Source of the DNA: an uncultured Lachnospiraceae bacterium
GTDB taxonomy: Bacteria > Bacillota > Clostridia > Lachnospirales > Lachnospiraceae
Assembly (NCBI GenBank): GCA_910586755.1
Contig: CAJUJM010000039.1
Span: 1-40,329 of the forward strand
DNA length: 40,329 nt
Reading direction: 5' to 3'
Under the pieces are notes generated by a model. It was not told where the DNA came from. It saw only the letters and a list, made by a program, of their open reading frames with translations, and made no database searches. Positions 31,989 through 39,254 of the stretch are shown in pieces; positions within the stretch are counted from its first letter, which is position 1, and every line of letters starts with the position of its first letter. A program made the position numbers and the translations under genes.

Positions 31989-33032
31989 TCAGATAGCTTC
32001 TCCCCAAAATATCTTTCTTTCCTCTGTAGTAAGGCTGTCGGAAAAGTCCCTTTTTATCACCAAAAGCTGCCTGAGGTCTAAAAGTATCTGGTACAGAAGC
32101 GCCCGGATTTCAAATTCATCCCTGGTCCCCGGAAGAGGCTGGCTCTTAATTTTTTCCCTGGTCTGCTCCAGCTTTGCCAGAAGCCCCCTGGCATTATTAA
32201 ATTCGTGGAAGGCAACCCTTGTAAGTTCCAAAAGTTCTCCGATCCGAACCGCTTGATCCGGCAGCCGTTCATATCCTTCCAGACGTTTTAAACACTCTCC
32301 CATCCGCTCTGATACCATAAGCTGGCCTTTTCGCATGGACATGTACTTCAGGTAGTACCGGGTCTCGGACAAAAGGCTGTTTTCCACATCAAAAAACGCT
32401 TCCCTCTCCCCCTGAAGGATCATACTTTTTAAAGCGTTCAGCCTTTCCTCAAGCCTTTTTCCGGGCCAGCTGCCGGGCTCTCTTTCCTGTTTCAGTCCCC
32501 TCTCACCTCTGTCCAGAATCCCGGCTGCTTCCTGCAAAAATCCCCGAAAGCCTTCCTCTATCTGGCGCTGTTTTCTCTGAATATGCCGCTTTTTCCCCGG
32601 AATATAAAGGTTTAGCAGAATCCCCGTACCGGCTCCTGTCAAAAGAAGGAGAATTTCATTGAGAATCTCCTCTCCTCCCATCCTTCCTTCTGATAAAAAG
32701 TGGGTCATCAAAACAGTGCTGACCGAGACTGCCTCCGGTATATGAAGAACCATGGATAGAGGGGTAAACAATAAAAGAAACAGGCCGATGGCAACTGGTC
32801 CAAATCCTGCCAAAAGAAAACAGCCCGGAGCTAAAAGAAGAGCCATGAAAAAACCGGCAATCCGGTTTCCTGTGGCTCTAAGAGTTTCCTTTCTCGTGTC
32901 ATGAATGGATAAAAGGGCGATGACCCCGGCAGATGAACTGTAATTTAGCCCCAAAAGGTCTCCCAGCCATATGGCCAGGACGCAGCCTGCGGCAGTCTTA
33001 ACCGTCTTCAGGAGATTGATGTGAGTAATCAT
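31989..33032 (-). CDS. ArAE/FUSC-like inner membrane protein
   Basis: A 347-residue protein with an N-terminal half of about four to six membrane segments (about 5-150) and a helical, charged C-terminal half. The opening KTVKTAAGCVLAIWLGDLLG matches the aromatic acid exporter family (ArAE_1, PF06081). The substrate is unknown. ATG 33032 has AAAGGA about 10 bases upstream; an in-frame start at 33122 lacks family support. It lies directly upstream of the SLC13 operon on the same strand, so it may export a product or toxic analogue, but co-transcription is uncertain. Confidence 0.78.
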   Translation of the reverse strand: MITHINLLKTVKTAAGCVLAIWLGDLLGLNYSSSAGVIALLSIHDTRKETLRATGNRIAGFFMALLLAPGCFLLAGFGPVAIGLFLLLFTPLSMVLHIPEAVSVSTVLMTHFLSEGRMGGEEILNEILLLLTGAGTGILLNLYIPGKKRHIQRKQRQIEEGFRGFLQEAAGILDRGERGLKQEREPGSWPGKRLEERLNALKSMILQGEREAFFDVENSLLSETRYYLKYMSMRKGQLMVSERMGECLKRLEGYERLPDQAVRIGELLELTRVAFHEFNNARGLLAKLEQTREKIKSQPLPGTRDEFEIRALLYQILLDLRQLLVIKRDFSDSLTTEERKIFWGEAI

Positions 33033-33168
33033 TCTGTAATTGTCCTTTCTTTTCCTTACATGAAGTATACCCGAAAATGTTTTTATTAACAGGCTTGCAG
33101 GGGGGTACCGGATATGCTGCACTCAGTGGACAAGGGGACAATTAATGTAGAAAAAAGGAGCAAAGAAC

Positions 33169-33687
33169 ATGATTGAAAACAGAAATATAAATATCATAAC
33201 GGATGCCGATGGCAAAAAGTTGGTTTTGATCAACGATATCCGTTTCAAAGGGAAACGACAGATTGACTGGGAGGATGTCAAACAGTACCTCAAAGGATAT
33301 GTGGGGGACTATTACGAGATTGAGGAAAATGCAGAGCGTATTTTCATCGGAAATGAACTGCCCGAAGAATACACGGAATCAGAAAGCCGCAAAAATCTTA
33401 TGGGTGCAAATGCAAAGGCTAAGGCAAATGCCGCTACTGCAATCCCCGAGCTGATACAGATTGCCTCGAATCCATCTTATGAAGAAAACCGGAAGGAAAA
33501 GCACGGAAAAGATGCCCTGTATGGATGGTACAGATATGATGTACGGTTTGCACTGCCTGTCTATGAGGAAAACGTACTTGTCAGATACAACATTTTCCAT
33601 GCCCGGCTATTGGTCAACCACGCCGAAAACGGCAGAAAATATCTGTATGACATTTTAGCAGTAAAAAAAGAAACGAGCAGGCCGTAG
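33169..33687 (+). CDS. Hypothetical protein resembling mobile-element polyvalent-protein domains
   Basis: A 172-residue soluble protein that I do not firmly recognise. The C-terminal half (WYRYDVRFALP, then VRYNIFHARLLVNHAENGRKYLYDI, about 119-168) recalls the BECR-fold accessory domains found in phage and conjugative-element polyvalent proteins. A low-complexity Ala/Asn/Lys stretch lies at about 80-92. AAGGAG precedes the ATG by 8 bases, so it should be translated. It is an orphan on the plus strand, divergent from the ArAE gene and followed by iteron-like repeats and an antisense promoter, which together suggest a mobile-element scar. Confidence 0.45.
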   Translation: MIENRNINIITDADGKKLVLINDIRFKGKRQIDWEDVKQYLKGYVGDYYEIEENAERIFIGNELPEEYTESESRKNLMGANAKAKANAATAIPELIQIASNPSYEENRKEKHGKDALYGWYRYDVRFALPVYEENVLVRYNIFHARLLVNHAENGRKYLYDILAVKKETSRP

Positions 33688-33721
33688 CAAGATGTACGGT
33701 GGAAACCCATTTCTTGTTGTT

Positions 33722-33751
33722 ACTATAAACCCTTTCCCCCTGTCCTGTCAA
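33722..33751 (-). promoter_or_regulatory. Predicted antisense promoter behind the orphan gene
   Basis: A perfect TTGACA (33746-33751) and TATAGT (33722-33727) on the minus strand are 18 bases apart. Transcription would run into the orphan gene in antisense; no minus-strand gene is found in front of it. Confidence 0.55.
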
Positions 33752-33775
33752 CCCCTTATTTGGATTTTCGCAAGA

Positions 33776-33810
33776 ATTTCTATAGCGATTTTCTGTAGCA
33801 TTTTCTGTAA
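33776..33810. repeat. Three short iteron-like direct repeats
   Basis: ATTTCTATAG (33776-33785), ATTTTCTGTAG (near 33788-33798) and ATTTTCTGTAA (33800-33810) are spaced 12-13 bases apart, just upstream of the antisense promoter. They could be regulator sites or remnants of a mobile element. Confidence 0.5.
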
Positions 33811-33923
33811 CAATTCAAACGGTAGGGGATACTCTGTGCCTGACTGGCGACTAGATAAACATATTGGAAAGGCTATTCAATAATTCCCTGGCACGCGGTG
33901 ACAAATGTGCTCCCACCGGACGC

Positions 33924-33960
33924 AAAAAGGCAGCCGCCCAGGTAAAGCGTCTGCCTTTTT
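33924..33960. terminator. Bidirectional intrinsic terminator
   Basis: AAAAAGGCAG (33924-33933) pairs with CTGCCTTTTT (33951-33960), and inner CGC/GCG pairs extend the stem. It should end trpB2 transcripts on the minus strand and any plus-strand transcript of the orphan gene. The rest of the 33688-34004 gap holds the repeats and promoter above and no gene. Confidence 0.88.
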
Positions 33961-34004
33961 CTGTTCAATTTTCCTTATTCACACCTGAAAACTTCCACCT
34001 CTTT

Positions 34005-35396
34005 TTAAAATTCATTTCCCGGGAATTTAGGAATTCCGGCAAATCCGGCAGCCAGCTCTTCATCGGTAGGAATATAATCCTTCATAATACCGTCGTTAAA
34101 TTTCTCATAAGACATCATATCAAAGTATCCGGTTCCGGTAAGGCCGAATACGATGGTCTTTTCCTCTCCGGTTTCCTTGCACTTCATCGCCTCATCAATG
34201 GCAACGCGGATGGCATGGCTGCTCTCCGGGGCCGGAAGGATCCCTTCTACCCGGGCAAACATCTCGGCCGCCTCAAATACAGAAGTCTGTTCCACACTTA
34301 CCGCCTCCATCAATCCATCATGGTAAAGCTGGGATAAAACGGAACTCATACCGTGATAGCGCAGGCCGCCTGCATGGCTGGCGGAAGGAATAAAGTTATT
34401 GCCCAAAGTGTACATCTTCTGGAGAGGCGTTACCATACCGGTATCGCAAAAGTCGTAAGCAAATTTGCCTCTGGTAAAGCTGGGACAGCTGGCAGGCTCT
34501 ACTGCAATAAATCGGTAGTCCTTTTCTCCTCTTAATTTTTCACCCATAAACGGGGAAATCAGTCCGCCCAGGTTGGAACCGCCTCCGGCGCATCCAATAA
34601 TCAGATCCGGTGTGATCTGGTATTTATCCAGGGCTGCCTTGGTCTCCAGGCCGATGACAGACTGGTGAAGGAGCACCTGATTTAACACGCTTCCCAGTAC
34701 GTAACGGTAGCCTGGGGTAGAGGTGGCCACCTCTACTGCCTCAGAAATGGCGCAGCCTAAGCTTCCGGAGGTTCCCGGATGATCTGCTAAAATCTTGCGT
34801 CCCACAGCAGTGGTCTCAGAGGGGGAAGGAGTTACATCAGCCCCATAGGTTCTCATAACTTCCCGGCGAAACGGCTTTTGCTCATAGGAGCATTTTACCA
34901 TGTAAACCTTACAGTCCAGTTCCAGGTAGGCGCAGGCCATAGAAAGAGCGGTTCCCCACTGTCCGGCTCCGGTTTCCGTGGTAACGCCTTTCAGCCCCTG
35001 CTTTTTGGCATAATAGGCCTGGGCAATGGCGGAATTCAGTTTATGGCTGCCGCTGGTGTTGTTGCCTTCAAATTTGTAGTAGATCTTGGCCGGGGTATCC
35101 AGCTTTTTCTCCAGACAGTATGCCCGAACCAAAGGAGACGGACGGTACATCTTATAAAAGTCCTGAATCTCCTGAGGAATGGGAATATACGCGTTTTTAT
35201 CATCCAATTCCTGCTGAACCAGCTCTTCACAGAAAACTTCTCCCAGCTCCTGGGCGGTCATGGGCTTTAACGTCTTAGGATTTAACAGGGGAGCGGGTTT
35301 TTCCTTCATATCGGCCCGGACATTGTACCACTCTTTGGGCATCTCATTTTCTTCCAGATAGATCTTATAGGGGATTTCTTTGTTTGTGTTTGTCAT
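34005..35396 (-). CDS. trpB2: Tryptophan synthase beta-like protein, TrpB2 type
   Basis: A 463-residue PLP enzyme that condenses indole with serine. The catalytic lysine is K119 in NNTSGSHKLNSA, and the phosphate-binding loop GCAGGGSNLGG lies further on. The extra N-terminal segment and overall length place it in the TrpB2 class rather than TrpB1. No trpA or other trp genes are adjacent, so it may recycle free indole. A Trp-type T-box leader precedes it, which supports a role in tryptophan supply. The ATG at 35396 is preceded by a GGAG site in the leader. Confidence 0.93.
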   Translation of the reverse strand: MTNTNKEIPYKIYLEENEMPKEWYNVRADMKEKPAPLLNPKTLKPMTAQELGEVFCEELVQQELDDKNAYIPIPQEIQDFYKMYRPSPLVRAYCLEKKLDTPAKIYYKFEGNNTSGSHKLNSAIAQAYYAKKQGLKGVTTETGAGQWGTALSMACAYLELDCKVYMVKCSYEQKPFRREVMRTYGADVTPSPSETTAVGRKILADHPGTSGSLGCAISEAVEVATSTPGYRYVLGSVLNQVLLHQSVIGLETKAALDKYQITPDLIIGCAGGGSNLGGLISPFMGEKLRGEKDYRFIAVEPASCPSFTRGKFAYDFCDTGMVTPLQKMYTLGNNFIPSASHAGGLRYHGMSSVLSQLYHDGLMEAVSVEQTSVFEAAEMFARVEGILPAPESSHAIRVAIDEAMKCKETGEEKTIVFGLTGTGYFDMMSYEKFNDGIMKDYIPTDEELAAGFAGIPKFPGNEF

Positions 35397-35856
35397 AATT
35401 CATTCTCCTTCCTCTTTCTCTGCCGGAAATGCATACAAAAAGGCCCTTGTCCCGGCAAAAACAAATGTCTCTGCAGGGACAAGAGCCTGATTCATTTCTT
35501 TCAGCTCCTGCGGTGCCACCCGGCTTGGCGTCCTTAAACGCCCTCTCATACATACAAAACCCACCTGTTCCTGAGAAGATACTCCGCCCCAGGGAAAGTC
35601 TGATATGCTGTCGTTGTTAACGAAGTATCTGCTCCGTCTCTCCTACTGGGGACGCCTGTCTGGCGGCAGCGATCCGATTCATTGTATCACTTGTTTTGCC
35701 GGATATTCTGTAATCTTACCACGCCTTGCGCTTCATCCCGTTGGGTTTGCCCTCCGGAGTCCATTCACAAAAAACATCCCGCTGTCTCTCACCTGCCGGC
35801 AGCTCTCTGAAAGGCCTGACTTTCTGCTACTTACTCTCCGTCAATGGTTTTGATTT
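35397..35856 (-). ncRNA. T-box riboswitch, probable tRNA-Trp specifier, upstream of trpB2
   Basis: The conserved antiterminator sequence AAGCCGGGTGGCACCGCAG lies at about 35509-35527, after a stem III hairpin (GGCGT/ACGCC). The stem I hallmarks lie further upstream: GGAG-AGTAAGTAG (near 35828-35838), AGAGAG-CTGCCGGCAGGTG, then GTGAA-TGG-ACTCC. The TGG at 35761-35763 is in the specifier position and encodes Trp, fitting the downstream gene. The leader is unusually long (about 460 bases). The middle part (about 35585-35690) contains further stems that I did not fully fold. Confidence 0.88.
35437..35488 (-). terminator. T-box regulated terminator
   Basis: A 13-bp stem (35441-35453 with 35476-35488, one G-U pair) is followed by five T on the minus strand. 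It lies just after the T-box sequence and competes with the antiterminator. Confidence 0.88.
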
Positions 35857-35862
35857 ATTTGG

Positions 35863-35891
35863 ATTCTATCCTGTTTTACCTGATTTGTCAA
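35863..35891 (-). promoter_or_regulatory. Predicted sigma-A promoter of the T-box leader
   Basis: A perfect TTGACA (35886-35891) and TAGAAT (35863-35868) on the minus strand are 17 bases apart. Transcription should begin near 35856, just before the first T-box stem. Confidence 0.82.
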
Positions 35892-35950
35892 GGTTTTGGT
35901 GAAATTAATGCCAGGCCTTGTAACAGTTCAGACAACAAGAAATCATATTT

Positions 35951-38900
35951 TCAAAAATTCTTGGCGGTGTTTTTCGCAAAGTTCATGATTATCTGCGCGG
36001 CTTGTGCACGATTTACTTTTTTTTGAGGATCGAAGGTTCCATCTTCGAAGTCGTTTACAATCCCGTTTTTCAAGGCCCATTGCATAGCTTTTTCCGCTTC
36101 GCTGAGCTGACTGGCAGCGCCATCGCCAGATAGAGCAGCATCCACAGGAGAACCCTGATACTTCCACAGGAGTGTCACCAGCTGTTCAAAAGTAATGCTG
36201 CTGTCTGGATTGGTTCCGTCTTTAATGCCACGTGCAGACGCCCATTCCATGCTCTTCTCATACCATGTAGCGCCGCCGTCCGTCTGCACTCCGTCAAAGC
36301 GCGCCAGAGCTGTGGTCAGCACAGCATAAGTCATAGGAGCGTCAGGAGCAAACGTAGTTTCTGTTGTGCCATAGAACAATTCTCTGGCAGAGATAAAAGA
36401 TACGGCATCCAAAAAGCCTGATTCAGCCGGAACATCCGAAAAGCTCTTGCTGTTATCCACAATTTTTATGGTAGCCCCATTGGGCAAGGATACTACGACG
36501 CTGTCCTTTGTCGGAACAGAATCTTTCATTACAGTCGTGGAACCATCCTCATTGACTATAACTGCCACAACGCCTGCAGCAGACAAAGCGACCGGAATCG
36601 CCACTTTTACCGGCTGGTCTTTTTGAGTATGAACTGTAATAGCCGACGCCATTGAGACATCTTTGACTGCCCGAACTGCAGGAATGGGCAGAGCAACGGC
36701 TTCCCCATTCTGCTCAGCAGTACGAATTCCTGAAGCAGACAATTTGGCTTCCATCTTTATCTTGCCGGCAGCATTGGTAGTAGTGGTAACAACTGTCCCG
36801 TCCCTGTGTGTCTTAGAAACGATACGAGAACCATCCTCGCCCCGTCTAATCACAGTGGAAATGATAGGGTTCCCGGTTCCGTCAAGCCCTCCGGATCCGC
36901 CGAATCCACTATAACTGCCAGAAGAATCACCTCCGGAGTAATTGCCGGAAGAGCCGCCTGCTGAAGGCCTGCTATTGCCGCCGGATTCCGGTTTGCCGCT
37001 GGACTCCGGCTTACCGCTGGATTCCGGTTTATCGCCGGATTCCGGTTTATCGACAGGCACGGCTGCACCGCAGTTATCGCACTTACCGTCACCGTCCGCA
37101 TCAATATGGTTCGTACAGGATTCATTTCCGCCAGGCAGAAAATCGCCCGGATCATTGGGATCTGTGGCGAAAGGATCGTCAAAAGCAGCGTCGAACACCA
37201 CCGTTGTCCCGGTAGACTTCAGTGACGCCTCCAATTGAGGATTGGACACAGCTTTCCATTCCGCCTCACTGCCGCCAAAGTATATGAATTTTAAACTCCT
37301 ACACGAGGTAAACGGGTTTTCGCCAATGGATTTGACGCTTGCCGGAATATACACTGTCTCAAGGGAGGTACAGGACTGGAACATGTAAGCGCTAATAGAA
37401 TCTGCCGTCTGAGGCAGCGTTACTCTTGTCAAGTGCTGACATGCCCTAAACAGTCCGTCCCCCAGGGTCACATTGCCGCTGCCAGGCATAAATCTTACAC
37501 TGACCATCATGTCACAACTCCCAAATGCTCCTGCGCCTACGGAGCGGATACTTGCCGGAAAATCAATATAAGCTAATGTTGTACAGCCATTAAAAGCATT
37601 GTCTCCGATGTGGGCTACCCCTTGAGAAACCGTTACGGAAGTCAAATTCTTACAATCATAAAAAGCGCCGTCTCCAATGGTCTTGACTTTTCCGGGAACC
37701 GTCACCGCCAGCAGCGCAGATCCTCGGAACGCATTCTGGCCAATGTCCGTCACGCTGTCAGGAATATACACGCTGAGAGCTTCACTCTGATAAAAAGCGT
37801 ACTCCCCTATGCCGGTAACGCCTTCGTCAATAACGACTGTGTAAAAATCATACCCGCTCCAGGGAGCGTTACCGGGTGAGTAATCCGGAATAGCTCCATT
37901 ACCGGAGATGGTCAGCACTCCTCCATCGGTCAGAGACCAGTTTAAGCTGCCCTCCGTTCCTTCCACAGCTACTTCATCCTCCTGATCAACTGACGGAACA
38001 TAGCCCTTGGGATATCGGGTAATAATAAAATCCGCATTCTCAACCGCTGACGCGCTCATAGCCCGCCCCCAGTGGACAGTCTTTTTATAGTTTGCTTCCG
38101 CCACTGTCACACCGCCTGCAGTCTTTTGAAGCACAATAACGCTGTGGCTATTGCCCTCTACCCTTAGAATATCGCCTACTTTTACATCCTCAAACTTAAA
38201 ATTACCTCTTTCGATTGCCCTTGCAGGTAAATTGCCAAAGACTTCATCACTGAGGATAAAAGCAAAGGCCATACAGCCAACGGCACTTTTTGCCCCATAA
38301 ATAGCCCCACCTTTCCAGGTATAGGCAGAGCCAAGATGGCCGCTGCTTCCATAGGGTTCAAAATTCGTCCACGTCATCCCCTCAGGATACTCTCCCTTTA
38401 AGGCGATCATGATCTCATAGGCTTCCTGATAAGTTGGAATATCCCCTTGTGCCGCTACCGCAATACCATCCATGGAATCGTAACCGCACTCGGTACATAT
38501 CCCATCATCATTATAGCTATGCTCTGCATAACCATCCTTCTCACTGTCATTAGCCACAAGGCAGTCTTCCATTTCACATTCGTGCCAGTGACAGGTTTCG
38601 TCATAACTCCAATCCGCAGACCAGCTATGCTTTTGAACCTCCGGCAGTTTTTCCTTCAGGTTTTCCGGATCTTCCTCGGTTTCCTCTTCCATTTCTTCCC
38701 CGGTTTCCTCTTCCGTTTCTTCCCCGGTTTCCTCTTCCGCTTCTTCCTCAGGTTCCTCTTCCGTTTCTTCCCCGGTTTCCTCTTCCGTTTCTTTCTCCGT
38801 TTCCTCGCCGGTCTCTTCCTCAGGTTCCTCTTCCGTTTCTTTCTCTGTTTCCTCGCCGGTCTCTTCCTCGGTTTCCTCTTCCGTCTCCTCTGTCTCTTCC

Positions 38901-39127
38901 TCAGTGCTTTCTTCTGTTTCCGGTTCGGTCTCCCCTTCGGTTTCTTTTTTCGTTTCTTCTTCGTCCTCTTCCATAGTTATTGCAAGTGTCGATGACTCTG
39001 TATCCACAGTCATGGCAGGCTGAACATTCCACTCGATTGGTTGGGCGGCCGCTGCCATCCCCATACCAGAGAACAGCATAGCAAAAGTCACAATCAATGA
39101 GATCACCTGTTTCCGTTTCAAGTTCAC
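35951..39127 (-). CDS. Secreted multidomain SLH surface protein with peptidase-like and BspA-type LRR domains
   Basis: A 1058-residue secreted protein. Order: signal peptide (1-28), Glu/Thr-rich tract (53-152), a Cys/His-rich module (167-215), and an NlpC/CHAP-like domain (about 230-375) with candidate catalytic C285 and H328. BspA-type LRR_5 repeats (about 430-620) follow, then a DADGDGKCDNCG motif (677-688), a Pro/Ser/Gly-rich linker (692-750), a beta-rich region and three SLH domains (895-945, 952-993, 1008-1055). The SLH domains should anchor it to secondary wall polymer; the other parts suggest host or wall contact and peptide or peptidoglycan cleavage. The start is a GTG with AGGAGG 4 bases upstream. 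Confidence 0.88.
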   Translation of the reverse strand: MNLKRKQVISLIVTFAMLFSGMGMAAAAQPIEWNVQPAMTVDTESSTLAITMEEDEEETKKETEGETEPETEESTEEETEETEEETEEETGEETEKETEEEPEEETGEETEKETEEETGEETEEEPEEEAEEETGEETEEETGEEMEEETEEDPENLKEKLPEVQKHSWSADWSYDETCHWHECEMEDCLVANDSEKDGYAEHSYNDDGICTECGYDSMDGIAVAAQGDIPTYQEAYEIMIALKGEYPEGMTWTNFEPYGSSGHLGSAYTWKGGAIYGAKSAVGCMAFAFILSDEVFGNLPARAIERGNFKFEDVKVGDILRVEGNSHSVIVLQKTAGGVTVAEANYKKTVHWGRAMSASAVENADFIITRYPKGYVPSVDQEDEVAVEGTEGSLNWSLTDGGVLTISGNGAIPDYSPGNAPWSGYDFYTVVIDEGVTGIGEYAFYQSEALSVYIPDSVTDIGQNAFRGSALLAVTVPGKVKTIGDGAFYDCKNLTSVTVSQGVAHIGDNAFNGCTTLAYIDFPASIRSVGAGAFGSCDMMVSVRFMPGSGNVTLGDGLFRACQHLTRVTLPQTADSISAYMFQSCTSLETVYIPASVKSIGENPFTSCRSLKFIYFGGSEAEWKAVSNPQLEASLKSTGTTVVFDAAFDDPFATDPNDPGDFLPGGNESCTNHIDADGDGKCDNCGAAVPVDKPESGDKPESSGKPESSGKPESGGNSRPSAGGSSGNYSGGDSSGSYSGFGGSGGLDGTGNPIISTVIRRGEDGSRIVSKTHRDGTVVTTTTNAAGKIKMEAKLSASGIRTAEQNGEAVALPIPAVRAVKDVSMASAITVHTQKDQPVKVAIPVALSAAGVVAVIVNEDGSTTVMKDSVPTKDSVVVSLPNGATIKIVDNSKSFSDVPAESGFLDAVSFISARELFYGTTETTFAPDAPMTYAVLTTALARFDGVQTDGGATWYEKSMEWASARGIKDGTNPDSSITFEQLVTLLWKYQGSPVDAALSGDGAASQLSEAEKAMQWALKNGIVNDFEDGTFDPQKKVNRAQAAQIIMNFAKNTAKNF
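38671..38970 (-). repeat. Coding minisatellite of GAA/GAG/ACG codons
   Basis: The stretch encoding the Glu/Thr tract consists of short near-identical units of GAAGAGGAAACG type, in higher-order blocks of roughly 36-60 bases that are repeated at least twice. Length change by slippage or recombination would stay in frame when whole units are lost or gained. Confidence 0.85.
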
Positions 39128-39204
39128 TTAACCTCCTTTTTAATGCACGCTAATCTGCCCAATTACAGATCCGTCCAGATCACGACTCTTCCTCGGGCAA
39201 TTAC

Positions 39205-39210
39205 ATTATA
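39205..39210 (-). promoter_or_regulatory. Candidate -10 box of the SLH protein gene
   Basis: A perfect TATAAT preceded by TG lies on the minus strand about 78 bases upstream of the GTG start. The matching -35 is poor, so activity may depend on the extended -10 or on an activator. Confidence 0.45.
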
Positions 39211-39254
39211 CATTAATAATTCGGTTTTTAACATACTATTTATATTTACCATTC

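Noticed and set aside
33776..33810. Short regular repeats considered as a CRISPR array
   Set aside because: Only three units of about 10 bases with 2-3-base gaps, no spacers and no cas genes in the window.
38447..38995. Plus-strand frame rich in Phe/Leu/Arg opposite the Glu/Thr tract, looking like a repeated membrane protein
   Set aside because: Its repeats are only the reverse complement of the GAA/GAG/ACG minisatellite in the SLH protein gene.
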